Assembly (NCBI GenBank): GCA_902764705.1
Contig: CACWWZ010000003.1
Location: forward strand, 1 to 64,000
DNA from: an uncultured Prevotellaceae bacterium
Lineage (GTDB): Bacteria > Bacteroidota > Bacteroidia > Bacteroidales > Bacteroidaceae
Reading direction: 5' to 3'
Length of the DNA stretch: 64,000 nt
In this document: positions 1 to 8,238 of the stretch, piece after piece
Layout of the letters: each line of letters begins with the position of its first letter
Position numbering within the stretch: the first letter of the stretch is position 1
The notes under the pieces: generated by a model
Database searches by the model: none
The model's input: the letters and a program-made list of their open reading frames with translations, nothing else
Told to the model about the DNA's origin: nothing
Program-made: the position numbers and the translations under genes

Positions 1-245
1 TTCTTCAGTCGTCTGCACTTGCGTGTGACGAGGCTCTCCGTCAACTGTTTCCAATGACACGACGCGCAACACACCTTGATCCGCAGTCCGTATGGGTTCA
101 CTACGTACTCGTACTCCCCCGTCATGCCCCTCGCCGGCCTCGTTCTTGCGCCGTCCGGAGATATTCTCCGCTCCGTCCTGAGAATTTCTCTGCGCCGTCC
201 TAAGAATTTCTCCGCGCCGTCCGCAATCGGCTTCTTTTTCTTCAT
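1..245 (-). CDS. Cys-rich small protein, partial at window edge
   Basis: An open frame runs from an ATG at 245 to the window edge, so only the first 81 residues are visible and the C-terminus is missing. The last part reads GEYEYVVNPYGLRIKVCCASC and then a further Cys 15 residues on, which looks like a small metal-binding or disulfide-rich module; I recognise this style of protein from Prevotella genomes but know no function. The first 40 residues are very basic and are encoded by a 22-bp tandem repeat (148-222). A second ATG at 125 begins MTGEYEYVVNP, exactly where the conserved-looking part starts, so the true start may be 125, putting the repeat in the leader. A -7 box lies upstream at 322-329. 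Confidence 0.55.
   Translation of the reverse strand, partial: MKKKKPIADGAEKFLGRRREILRTERRISPDGARTRPARGMTGEYEYVVNPYGLRIKVCCASCHWKQLTESLVTRKCRRLK
148..222. repeat. 22-bp tandem repeat, about 3.4 copies
   Basis: The core GCGCCGTCC (or GCTCCGTCC) recurs at 148, 170, 192 and 214, exactly 22 bp apart. Between the cores lies a partly self-complementary stretch of the type GAGAATTTCTC. The period is not a multiple of three, so each unit is read in a different frame by the partial gene on the minus strand. Confidence 0.9.
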
Positions 246-321
246 TTTTGCCTTAGATATAACGGAAAGAAGTGATCATTAATTAGGGATTGTATAGTCT
301 GTTTTCTCGCGATTTCAAACG

Positions 322-329
322 CAAAGTTA
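322..329 (-). promoter_or_regulatory. -7 promoter box for the partial Cys-rich gene
   Basis: Read on the minus strand this is TAACTTTG, matching the Bacteroidetes -7 consensus TAnnTTTG. It would give a leader of roughly 70 nt before the ATG at 245. I see no convincing -33 element. Confidence 0.5.
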
Positions 330-334
330 CGCAC

Positions 335-374
335 AAAAAAAAGCCCGGCGGATGAAATTATCCGTCGGACGGGA
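335..374 (-). terminator. Rho-independent terminator downstream of the DUF5686 gene
   Basis: On the minus strand, CCGACGGAT and ATCCGCCGG form a stem with one mismatch around a short loop, followed by GC and nine T. It is 165 nt beyond the DUF5686 stop codon and just before the promoter of the next minus-strand gene. The rest of 246-539 holds only this, the promoter and the inverted repeat at 480-510. Confidence 0.6.
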
Positions 375-479
375 GTTTGGGAGAGTTTTGGTGGGAGTTC
401 TGCTCTTTTTACCCTGTTTTCGTGTTTTTCGGGGAGAGTTTTGTATCATGTGCGAAAAGGTGTTCAAAAATTAAGAATC

Positions 480-510
480 AGGTGTACAAATTGTGAGAAT
501 TTGTACACCT
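480..510. terminator. Perfect 13-bp inverted repeat after the DUF5686 gene
   Basis: AGGTGTACAAATT and AATTTGTACACCT flank a 5-nt loop (GTGAG) with no mismatch. It starts about 30 nt beyond the stop codon of the minus-strand gene and a T-rich stretch follows in that direction, so a transcript-end hairpin is the simplest reading. An operator is possible but no promoter is adjacent. Confidence 0.5.
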
Positions 511-539
511 AAACACTTCAAAATCTATCAAAATGTCCG

Positions 540-3113
540 TCAGAACATCATCGTGAAGCCGAGGCGGATACTGTTCTTGGCGCCGTAGGCGGCGGGGTTG
601 TAGTTCATGCGGCGGACGTACTCGATCTGGAAGAAGCGGAGTATGCCGCGGACGCCGGCGGAGATTTCCCAATAGGGCACGCGGGGATTCATGATACGGG
701 AGTCTTCGGGGAACACCATGAGCACGTCGCTGCCGGCATTCTGCTCGAGGAAGGGATTGTTCTTGTCGGACAGTGCGCCCCAGAGCATCTTGACGCCAAT
801 GTATTCACGCAGACGGGCTTTCTGGATGAGGGGAATGCGGTTGAGGATCTTGCCCTGCATGTCCCAGTTGAGGTCGACACTCCAGAAGCGGTCGTTGAGG
901 AACTCCATGTTGGCAATCTGGTTGAACATCTGCTTGCGGCTGAAGTACGACAGGTTGGCAGCGGGCATGCAGAGCAACGGGAAGGGCACCTGGTTCCACT
1001 GTTTTCCGACCTTTGTCAAGAGGTCGATGCGTCCCCAGCTGTTCAGCCAGATGCGCTTGAAGAGGCTGAACTCGGTGTAATTATAGTGATAGTCGCCCCC
1101 GAGGAAGCCCTTGATGCCCATGGTATGGCTGAGCGTGAGGATGGGTGCCTCGCGGTTGACCTTCAGACGGCGAATCTTGGAATTGGTATAGAGGGCACCG
1201 GGGGAGTATTCGATTTCGGCCTTCACTTCCGTCGTGCGGATACCGATGGAGGTTTGAGGTTGGAGGTTGGAGGTTTGAGAGGTGAGAGCTGACAGAGGTG
1301 CGAACTGCATATTTCCTGCCGCATCGTTCTTCTCGGTCTTCAGACTGAGCAGGGTGCGCAGACCCCAGCGCTGCTCGTATTCGAAGGTAAGCAGCTGGCG
1401 GTTGTAGAACATCATCTTGTCGACCTTCATCCAACGGAAGCCCGCAAACATGTTGTCCTTGTCGGTGGGCAGGAACTTGTCGGAAGGCGTCATGACGTCG
1501 TAGGTGGACTGGAACGAGATGTTGCGCTTGGGGAACTCCTCGGGCAGGTATTTCTTGCGATTCAGCGCCCAGAGAATCTGACCGTTGTAGTACCAGTTCT
1601 TGCTCTTCCAGCCACGCGCCACATAGCCTTTCAGGAACAGGTGGGGCGAGAGGTTGCCGGTGGTCTGGGCACCGAATCGGGTACGCAGGCCGTCGATGAA
1701 GTTGGAGCTGATCATGGAGACGATGGGTCCAATGTCGACCTTGCTGTGTTCGCTGGTCTCGATGAAATTCTCGCTGAGAATCTTCAGTCCCATGAGGATG
1801 TAGCCGAAGCCGCCCATGGTCTTGATGCCTTTCAGGAAGTCGTCCATCTTTGCCTCGCTGGTCGTCAGCTGCACCTGTCGCTGCTGTTGCCAGAAGGCTG
1901 CGTCCTGCAACTCCGCATCGGGTTCGACGATGGTCTTGTCGAGGCCCTTGAAGAGCTGGTCGGGAATCTCAGAGAACTGATAGTCGGTGAGTCGCGTCGT
2001 GCGGATGGCGACGCCCTTCTGGATGAAGTCGAAGAGCACCAGTTCGACCACCATGTCGTCGATGGAGAGCACCCATTCGCCCGAGGGCAGCTGGGTGAAC
2101 TCCTGAATGATTTTCAGGTCCTCGACGAAATTGACGTCGCTCTGGTTGGGGAGGATGATCTCGCAGCGCTTGACCTGATAGCTGGAATCCTTCAGGATAT
2201 ACAGGTCGCCGCGGAATCCGAAGTCCTGCTGGTTGTTGGGCAGGAAATGCACGTGGATGCACGAATCGCGCCCCACGGCCAGCGTGTCCTCGATGTAATA
2301 GCGGTAGAAGGATATGGCGCCGTCGGCAATGGGCGAGGTGAAGGGATGCTGGAGGACGCGCACCTGGTTGTCGTAGATGTTGACATCGGTGAAGACGTCC
2401 TTCGAGGCGGTATTGATGATGTCGCCCGTCTGGAAGAAATTGGTGATGCCCACGGAACGCTGTCCCTTGATGATGTCTTTCTCGCTGTGCGGGCTGCGGC
2501 GGTAGATTTTCTGCGTCACCGTCTCGTCGATGCTGGCAGGGAGAATGAGTTTTCCCGTCTGCTGGCACTTCTCGACCTGATCGGTGAGCCAGGGGAACTT
2601 CTTGAACTTCGGATTGGTGAGCATGTCGGGCTTGACGTCGTTCAGCGCCAGGGTCAGCTTCTGGTATTTCGTGTACTGATAGTAGTCGCGGTTGGAAAGA
2701 TTGGTCTTTTTCTTGTTGGCAATGACCTTCTGCATCAGTTCGACGGCAGGATTGCCCTTACGACGGTACTTTCCGCGTTTGGAACGTACGGTGACTTCGC
2801 CCAGCGTCTTCATATCGGGCTTGAGGGCCACCAGCAGGCGATGGCTGTTGGGACCGATGGCAACGGTACGCGTCTTATACCCCACTCCACTGAATGTCAG
2901 CTTCCATCCGACATGCTTGGGAATGGAGAAATAGCCGCGATGGTCGGCCATCGTCGTAATCTTCTGACCTTTATACTGAACGGTGATGAAACCAATGCTG
3001 TCGCCCGCCTGGTCGTCAATGACATAACCGGTAATCATCTCCTGCGTATGTGACGGCAGGGAGAAAGCCATCATCATCAACAACAGGACAATCCTATACG
3101 TACGCGCGAACAT
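540..3113 (-). CDS. DUF5686 outer-membrane protein with carboxypeptidase-regulatory-like domain
   Basis: The 857-residue product starts with a signal peptide (MFARTYRIVLLLMMMAFSLP, cleavage near SHTQ). A carboxypeptidase-regulatory-like beta-sandwich follows (about 24-105, ITGYVIDDQAGDSIGF), then a long DUF5686-type region rich in aromatic beta strands that ends in a Phe, as outer-membrane barrels do. The frame is open to an earlier ATG at 3161, but that adds 16 non-signal residues and overlaps the kinase gene, so 3113 is preferred. The gene lies 35 nt behind the kinase gene and is probably cotranscribed. Residues encoded by 1248-1280 (TSQTSNLQPQTS) are a heptamer-repeat insertion. Molecular function of the family is not established. 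Confidence 0.8.
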   Translation of the reverse strand: MFARTYRIVLLLMMMAFSLPSHTQEMITGYVIDDQAGDSIGFITVQYKGQKITTMADHRGYFSIPKHVGWKLTFSGVGYKTRTVAIGPNSHRLLVALKPDMKTLGEVTVRSKRGKYRRKGNPAVELMQKVIANKKKTNLSNRDYYQYTKYQKLTLALNDVKPDMLTNPKFKKFPWLTDQVEKCQQTGKLILPASIDETVTQKIYRRSPHSEKDIIKGQRSVGITNFFQTGDIINTASKDVFTDVNIYDNQVRVLQHPFTSPIADGAISFYRYYIEDTLAVGRDSCIHVHFLPNNQQDFGFRGDLYILKDSSYQVKRCEIILPNQSDVNFVEDLKIIQEFTQLPSGEWVLSIDDMVVELVLFDFIQKGVAIRTTRLTDYQFSEIPDQLFKGLDKTIVEPDAELQDAAFWQQQRQVQLTTSEAKMDDFLKGIKTMGGFGYILMGLKILSENFIETSEHSKVDIGPIVSMISSNFIDGLRTRFGAQTTGNLSPHLFLKGYVARGWKSKNWYYNGQILWALNRKKYLPEEFPKRNISFQSTYDVMTPSDKFLPTDKDNMFAGFRWMKVDKMMFYNRQLLTFEYEQRWGLRTLLSLKTEKNDAAGNMQFAPLSALTSQTSNLQPQTSIGIRTTEVKAEIEYSPGALYTNSKIRRLKVNREAPILTLSHTMGIKGFLGGDYHYNYTEFSLFKRIWLNSWGRIDLLTKVGKQWNQVPFPLLCMPAANLSYFSRKQMFNQIANMEFLNDRFWSVDLNWDMQGKILNRIPLIQKARLREYIGVKMLWGALSDKNNPFLEQNAGSDVLMVFPEDSRIMNPRVPYWEISAGVRGILRFFQIEYVRRMNYNPAAYGAKNSIRLGFTMMF
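1248..1280. repeat. In-frame heptamer array inside the DUF5686 gene
   Basis: Four 7-nt units (GGAGGTT, TGAGGTT, GGAGGTT, GGAGGTT) plus a 5-nt partial unit TGAGA give 33 nt. It is read in frame as a Ser/Thr/Gln/Asn/Pro-rich stretch. Confidence 0.85.
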
Positions 3114-3147
3114 TATCTTTGAAGAAACTTTGTCCTCTCGGACAATA

Positions 3148-4431
3148 CTAACGTGATGCATATACTACTGATTCTTTTTTCAGTTCCACCCAGAAAGTGG
3201 AACCCTTACCTAATTCCGACTCCACCCCGACGCTGCCACCGAGTGAGGATGCCATGCTGCGACAGATACTTAGGCCCAGACCTGAACCATGCACAAACTC
3301 GTCGACCTTGATGAAACGGTCGAAAAGCTGGTCGTTGCACTTGTCAGCGGGGATGCCCCTTCCGGTGTCGCGAACCCAGATGCGAACGGTGTCTTCCAAC
3401 TCGCTGCAGCCCACCGTGACCTGACCCTCGCTGGTAAACTTCAGGGCATTAGACAGATACTGGTTCAGGATTTCGCGAATGCGGTCACGGTCGGTAAGCA
3501 ATGTCGGCAACGGCCCGGCATCGTCCACCGTCAGACGCACATGGACTTCCTTCGCCGTGCTGTCGTATTTGTCGAACAGTTCGTCGACGACTTCCTTCAG
3601 TTCAAAGGTCTTTAGGGTGATATTGCCTCCGCCTCGGGCCTCGAGTTTCGACATATTGACAATATCATCGAACAGTGTCAGCAACTGCGTGTTGTTCTTC
3701 TGAATAAGACTGAGCAAATGCTGGCGTTCATCCTCGCTTTCGGCCATACCAAGGACTTCGCTGAAACCAACGATGGCATTTAGCGGTGTACGAATCTCGT
3801 GACTGATATTGGTGAGGAAGGCCGACTTCAGACGGTCGCTCTCCTCAGCATGGAAGAGAGCCTCCTTCATGGACGACTCAATCTCCTTCTGCTGGTCGAT
3901 GCGCATGCTGGTACCGACAAGGGTCTCCGGATGCCCGTTCAGGTCGCGTGTCTCGACGGTCACATAGCTCTCGCTCCAATATGGCTTGGTGCTGTGCGAC
4001 GACTCCATCTGATACTGAATATGGAACTGGTCGATTGCACCCGACAGCAGGTTGTCCCACGCCTTCTTAAAGGCTTCCCGATATTCTGGGAGCACGTGGC
4101 TGAAGACATCCTCCACCTTTGTGTCGGGCGGGAAATACAGAAGATCGCTGTAATCGCGATAGTCGCTGTCGAAAGATACAACACGGGTCTTCACATTGAC
4201 ACGCCATACACACAGGCGCATGGTCTTCAGCACCAATTCATTCTCCACAGAGAGCGTCTTTACGCTGGCCAGCTGGTCGAGTTCGCCTTTCAGTTGCCGT
4301 GAGTGGCGATACTGATGGTATAGGACAACTATCAATGCCATCAGTACCGGAATGCCGATAATCCATGCGAGAATATCGAGTTGAAACCACGACTCAATCG
4401 CTAAAAGCACTGTCATTGGGGTTACGGTCAT
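3148..4431 (-). CDS. Membrane-anchored PAS sensor histidine kinase
   Basis: The 427-aa protein has one N-terminal transmembrane segment (about 17-37), then a short coiled linker and a PAS-like domain (about 66-185). The DHp domain has H-box FLTNISHEIRTPLNAIVGFSE with phospho-acceptor His211. The ATPase domain shows N-box LNQYLSNALKFT, G1 box WVRDTGRGIP and G2 box GSGLGLSICRSM. No large extracytoplasmic sensor is present, so it likely senses a cytoplasmic or membrane signal through the PAS domain. No response regulator is adjacent; the next gene on the strand encodes the DUF5686 protein. A -7 box is at 4456-4463. An internal Met6 at 4416 is an alternative start. Confidence 0.9.
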   Translation of the reverse strand: MTVTPMTVLLAIESWFQLDILAWIIGIPVLMALIVVLYHQYRHSRQLKGELDQLASVKTLSVENELVLKTMRLCVWRVNVKTRVVSFDSDYRDYSDLLYFPPDTKVEDVFSHVLPEYREAFKKAWDNLLSGAIDQFHIQYQMESSHSTKPYWSESYVTVETRDLNGHPETLVGTSMRIDQQKEIESSMKEALFHAEESDRLKSAFLTNISHEIRTPLNAIVGFSEVLGMAESEDERQHLLSLIQKNNTQLLTLFDDIVNMSKLEARGGGNITLKTFELKEVVDELFDKYDSTAKEVHVRLTVDDAGPLPTLLTDRDRIREILNQYLSNALKFTSEGQVTVGCSELEDTVRIWVRDTGRGIPADKCNDQLFDRFIKVDEFVHGSGLGLSICRSMASSLGGSVGVESELGKGSTFWVELKKESVVYASR

Positions 4432-4455
4432 CGCTGTAATATTCTATTTATTGTG

Positions 4456-4463
4456 CAAAATTA
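4456..4463 (-). promoter_or_regulatory. -7 promoter box for the PAS kinase gene
   Basis: TAATTTTG on the minus strand, 25 nt before the start codon. It is divergent from the rlmL promoter at 4508. Confidence 0.5.
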
Positions 4464-4507
4464 CATAATTTTTCTGAATTAAACTGCAAAAATTAATTAT
4501 TTTTTCG

Positions 4508-4515
4508 TACTTTTG
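4508..4515 (+). promoter_or_regulatory. -7 promoter box for the rlmL operon
   Basis: TACTTTTG fits TAnnTTTG and lies 23 nt before the rlmL ATG. The upstream spacer is A/T rich. Confidence 0.55.
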
Positions 4516-4538
4516 CACCATATTTATAGAATGACATC

Positions 4539-6047
4539 ATGACACAAGAATTTGAAATGATCGCCAAGACCTTTATGGGACTGGAACCTGTCTTGGCGAA
4601 CGAACTGACGCAGTTGGGCGCTGAAAATGTAACGATAGGACGCAGAATGGTGTCCTTTACGGGCGACAAGGAGATGATGTATCGCGCTAATTTCCAACTG
4701 CATACGGCCATCCGTATTTTGAAACCCATCAAACACTTCAAGGCCCTGTCGGCAGACGACGTCTACGAAGGCGTAAAGGAGGTCGACTGGACACAATATC
4801 TGGCCTTGGACAAGACTTTTGCCGTCGACTCGGTGGTGTTCTCCGAAGAATTCCGTCACTCGAAATTCGTGGCTTACAAGGTGAAGGACGCCATTGTCGA
4901 CCAGTTCCGCGAGAAGACGGGCAACCGACCGAACATCAGCGTGAGCAATCCTGACATGCGTCTGCACATCCATATTGCCGACGTGGCTCCCGGACAGAGC
5001 GAATGTACGCTTTGTCTCGACTCGAGCGGTGAGTCGCTGCATCGTCGCGGCTATCGCCAGGAAAGTGTCGAGGCCCCGCTGAACGAAGTGCTTGCAGCGG
5101 GTATGATCCTGATGACGGGCTGGACGGGCGAGACGGACTTCATCGACCCCATGTGTGGAAGCGGTACGCTACTCATCGAGGCAGCCCTCATAGCCCGCAA
5201 CATGGCCCCAGGTCTGTTCCGCAAAGAGTTTGCCTTCGAAAAATGGCCCGATTTCGATGCCGACCTCTTCGACGAGATTTACAATGACGACTCGAAGGAG
5301 CGCGAGTTCCATCACCACATCTACGGCTACGACGTCGACATCAAGGCCGTCAACACAGCCCGCATGAATGTGAAGGCAGCTGGTCAGACCAGCGACATCA
5401 CCGTCAGCGAGCAGGACTTCAAGGTGTTCACGCAACCCAAGGAGAAGAGCATCATGGTGACCAATCCTCCCTATGGCGAGCGCATCTCGACACCCGACCT
5501 GCTGGGAACCTATAAGATGATTGGCGAGCGACTGAAGCACGAATTCACGGGTAACGACGCGTGGATTCTGTCCTATCGCGAGGAATGCTTCGACCAGATT
5601 GGCCTGAAGCCCAGCATCAAGATACCACTCTACAACGGTTCGCTGGAGTGTGAGTTCCGCAAATACCAGATGTTCGACGGCAAGATGCGCGACTACCGTG
5701 CCGACGGTGGCATCGTCAAGACCGACGACGAGAAGCGTCAGATGGCTGAGAAGCACCGTTTCAAGAAGGAGCGTGAATTCAAGAAGCGTCTGAACGAACA
5801 GGAGGAGAACGAGGGTGCCGACATCCGTTCGTTTAAGTTCCACTCGCTGGAGCGCAAAGAGCCCCGCAAGGCCCGCGAGCCCAGAGATGACAGAGATTCC
5901 AGAGGTTTCAGAGGTTCTAGGGATTCCAGGGACGCTAGGAATACTAGAAATTCCAGAGATTTCAAGAAAGACTTCCGTAATTCGAAGGACTTTAAGAAGT
6001 CGTTCAAGAAAAACAACGACAGACGATTCGACGATGATGAAGATTAA
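4539..6047 (+). CDS. rlmL: THUMP-domain 23S rRNA guanine-N2 methyltransferase (RlmL-type)
   Basis: The 502-aa enzyme has an N-terminal THUMP-type RNA-binding region (about 50-160) and a Rossmann methyltransferase domain with SAM-site DPMCGSGTLLIEAA and the base-flipping motif NPPY at 309-312. By family it makes N2-methylguanosine in 23S rRNA (position 2445 in E. coli). It lacks the C-terminal RlmK half of the E. coli fusion, as is usual in Bacteroidetes. The C-terminus (about 430-502) is a basic, disordered-looking tail made of DSR/GFR/DAR-like triplets; residues 450-476 are encoded by a nonamer tandem array. It starts a same-strand run with the peptidase, serB and purD, and its end overlaps the next start by 14 nt. 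Confidence 0.88.
   Translation: MTQEFEMIAKTFMGLEPVLANELTQLGAENVTIGRRMVSFTGDKEMMYRANFQLHTAIRILKPIKHFKALSADDVYEGVKEVDWTQYLALDKTFAVDSVVFSEEFRHSKFVAYKVKDAIVDQFREKTGNRPNISVSNPDMRLHIHIADVAPGQSECTLCLDSSGESLHRRGYRQESVEAPLNEVLAAGMILMTGWTGETDFIDPMCGSGTLLIEAALIARNMAPGLFRKEFAFEKWPDFDADLFDEIYNDDSKEREFHHHIYGYDVDIKAVNTARMNVKAAGQTSDITVSEQDFKVFTQPKEKSIMVTNPPYGERISTPDLLGTYKMIGERLKHEFTGNDAWILSYREECFDQIGLKPSIKIPLYNGSLECEFRKYQMFDGKMRDYRADGGIVKTDDEKRQMAEKHRFKKEREFKKRLNEQEENEGADIRSFKFHSLERKEPRKAREPRDDRDSRGFRGSRDSRDARNTRNSRDFKKDFRNSKDFKKSFKKNNDRRFDDDED
5886..5966. repeat. Nine-copy nonamer array encoding the RlmL tail
   Basis: Nine successive 9-nt units of the type GATTCCAGA / GGTTCTAGG / AATACTAGA run without a break. 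Each encodes one three-residue unit such as DSR, GFR, DAR, NTR or NSR. A weaker continuation reaches about 6000. Confidence 0.85.
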
Positions 6048-8199
6048 GCACCTGCTCATTTTGGCATGTCTCACACTATCACTCCCTATGGCAGCCCAAA
6101 AACTCTTCACTCTTGAGGACCTGAATTTCGGAGGGACGAACTACCACAAGCTGCAACCCAAGAACATGTTCCTCACATGGTGGGGCGACCAGCTGGTGGA
6201 GACGGATGTCGAGGAGTGCAAGCTCATTGACGTTAAGACGGGCAAGAAGAAAAAGCTCTTTACCCTCGACGACATCAACAAATGGGCAAAGAGCGATGAA
6301 GAGGCAAACCGCTACGTGCGCCACCTGATGAACGCCACCTTCCCCTACCCCGACCAGCCCCTCGTAGCTGTAGGCAACAAAAAGTCGTTCCTTTTGCTGA
6401 ACTTCATGACCCACGAGATTGTGTGGCAGGACAGCATCTCCGGACAGGAGGCCAACGACTGGAATAATGTATCGAAGGCAACAGCCTATGTGGAAAACCA
6501 TCAGTTGTTTGTAGTAGACAGTGAGGGCAAGAAGCACCAACTGTCTACGGACGGCAGCCGCGAGATAGTATACGGACAGAGCGTACATCGCAACGAGTTC
6601 GGCATAGACAAAGGAACCTTCTGGAGTCCTGACGGACAGCGTCTGGCGTTCTACCGCATGGACCAGTCGATGGTGGCCGACTACCCGCAGGTGGATATCT
6701 TCCCCCGCGAGGCCACTTACGAGCCTGACAAATATCCCATGGCAGGCATGACGTCGCACAAAGTGACAGTGGGTGTTTATGACCTCGCTACAGGCAAGAC
6801 CGTTTATTTGCAGGCCGGCGACCCCACGGACCGTTATTTCACCAACATCGCCTGGAGTCCTGACGCAAAAACCGTCTATATGTTCGAATTGAACCGCGGA
6901 CAGAACGACTGCCGCCTGGTGAGTTACGATGCCGTCTCTGGCGCAAAGATTGCCGAGCTCTACCGTGAGACCAGCGACAAATACGTCGAGCCCATGCACC
7001 CCATCGAGTTCTTGCCTTGGGACAGCGACAAGTTTGTTATGCAGAGCCAGCGCGACGGATATAACCATCTCTATTTGTATGACAAGCAGGGGAAACTGCT
7101 GAGCCAGTTGACTAGCGGACCTTGGGTAGTGCAACAGATGCTGGGTTTCAACCAAAAGGACAAGAGCATCATTATTGCCTCGAACGAGAAGAACGCCATT
7201 CAGCGCAACATCTATAGTGTAAACATCAAGACTGGCAAGCGCACATTGCTGGACAACGGTCGCGGCGTACATCGTGCAGAATTGTCGGAAAGCGGACAAT
7301 ATCTATTTGACCGCTACTCAGAACCCGACGTGCCCCGCAATATTGATGTAGTCAGTGTGTCAAGCAAGGAAAAAGCCGAGAAAGCAATGCGTCTGCTCAC
7401 CGCCTCAGATCCTTGGAAAGACTACCAGCAGCCCATTTTCGAGAGCGGCAGCATCAAGGCTGCTGACGGTGTGACCACCCTCTATTACCGCATGGTGAAG
7501 CCGCACGACTTCGACCCTGCAAAGAAATATCCCACCGTCGTCTATGTCTACGGCGGACCTCACGCCCACAACGTCGAGGCCTCATGGCACTGGTACAGCC
7601 GTACATGGGAAACCTACATGGCTCAGAAGGGCTACATCGTATTTATTCTCGACAACCGCGGCTCAGAGAACCGAGGTTGTGACTTCGAGCAGGTCACTTT
7701 CCACCAATTGGGACAGATTGAGATGAAGGACCAGATGAAGGGTGTGGAGTATCTGAAGAAGCAACCTTATGTGGATGCCGACAGAATGGGCGTCCACGGC
7801 TGGTCGTTCGGCGGATTCATGACCATTTCGCTCATGCTGAACTATCCCGATGTCTTCAAGGTTGGCGTCGCCGGAGGTCCTGTCATCGACTGGAAATGGT
7901 ATGAGGTGATGTATGGCGAGCGCTATATGGGCACGCCACAGAACAACCCTGAAGGGTACAAGAAGACGAGCCTTATCAACAAGGCCGGCAACCTGAAAGG
8001 CAAGCTTCAGATCATCACGGGATATAATGACAATACTGTTGTGCCTCAACACTGTCTGTCGTTTATCGATGCCTGTATCAAGGCGGGCACACAGCCCGAC
8101 TTCTTTGCCTATCCTGGCGAAGAGCACAACATGCGAGGTCACGCCAGCGTGCATCTGCACGAACGTATTACACAGTATTTCGAAGATTACCTGAAATAG
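6034..8199 (+). CDS. Secreted dipeptidyl peptidase IV (S9 family)
   Basis: The 721-aa protein has a signal peptide (MMKIKHLLILACLTLSLPMA, then AQK), an N-terminal eight-bladed propeller region (about 40-490) and an alpha/beta-hydrolase domain. The catalytic triad is visible: Ser591 in GWSFGG, Asp666 in GYNDNTVVP and His698 in GEEHNM. By family it removes N-terminal Xaa-Pro (or Xaa-Ala) dipeptides in the periplasm. The open frame extends upstream to 5815, but that part is an out-of-frame reading of rlmL; the ATGATG at 6034 or 6037 gives a proper signal peptide and overlaps the rlmL stop, suggesting translational coupling. The stop codon is followed immediately by a decamer array (8200-8229). 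Confidence 0.92.
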   Translation: MMKIKHLLILACLTLSLPMAAQKLFTLEDLNFGGTNYHKLQPKNMFLTWWGDQLVETDVEECKLIDVKTGKKKKLFTLDDINKWAKSDEEANRYVRHLMNATFPYPDQPLVAVGNKKSFLLLNFMTHEIVWQDSISGQEANDWNNVSKATAYVENHQLFVVDSEGKKHQLSTDGSREIVYGQSVHRNEFGIDKGTFWSPDGQRLAFYRMDQSMVADYPQVDIFPREATYEPDKYPMAGMTSHKVTVGVYDLATGKTVYLQAGDPTDRYFTNIAWSPDAKTVYMFELNRGQNDCRLVSYDAVSGAKIAELYRETSDKYVEPMHPIEFLPWDSDKFVMQSQRDGYNHLYLYDKQGKLLSQLTSGPWVVQQMLGFNQKDKSIIIASNEKNAIQRNIYSVNIKTGKRTLLDNGRGVHRAELSESGQYLFDRYSEPDVPRNIDVVSVSSKEKAEKAMRLLTASDPWKDYQQPIFESGSIKAADGVTTLYYRMVKPHDFDPAKKYPTVVYVYGGPHAHNVEASWHWYSRTWETYMAQKGYIVFILDNRGSENRGCDFEQVTFHQLGQIEMKDQMKGVEYLKKQPYVDADRMGVHGWSFGGFMTISLMLNYPDVFKVGVAGGPVIDWKWYEVMYGERYMGTPQNNPEGYKKTSLINKAGNLKGKLQIITGYNDNTVVPQHCLSFIDACIKAGTQPDFFAYPGEEHNMRGHASVHLHERITQYFEDYLK

Positions 8200-8229
8200 C
8201 CTAGGAAAGCCTAGGATATCCTAAAAATA
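8200..8229. repeat. Decamer array between the peptidase gene and serB
   Basis: Three 10-nt units (CCTAGGAAAG, CCTAGGATAT, CCTAAAAATA) begin at the first base after the upstream stop codon and fill most of the gap to serB. Confidence 0.75.
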
Positions 8230-8238
8230 TAGAACGCT

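Noticed and set aside
1641-3053. 470-codon open frame on the plus strand
   Set aside because: It is antisense to the DUF5686 gene, which has a signal peptide and domain structure; the antisense reading has no recognisable motifs and a composition expected from a reversed frame.
5815-6033. Extended N-terminus of the dipeptidyl peptidase
   Set aside because: The extra codons are an out-of-frame reading of the rlmL repeat tail and would hide the signal peptide that begins at 6034.
5169-6110. 313-codon minus-strand frame opposite rlmL and the peptidase start
   Set aside because: It covers the NPPY methyltransferase region in reverse and has no motif or promoter of its own.
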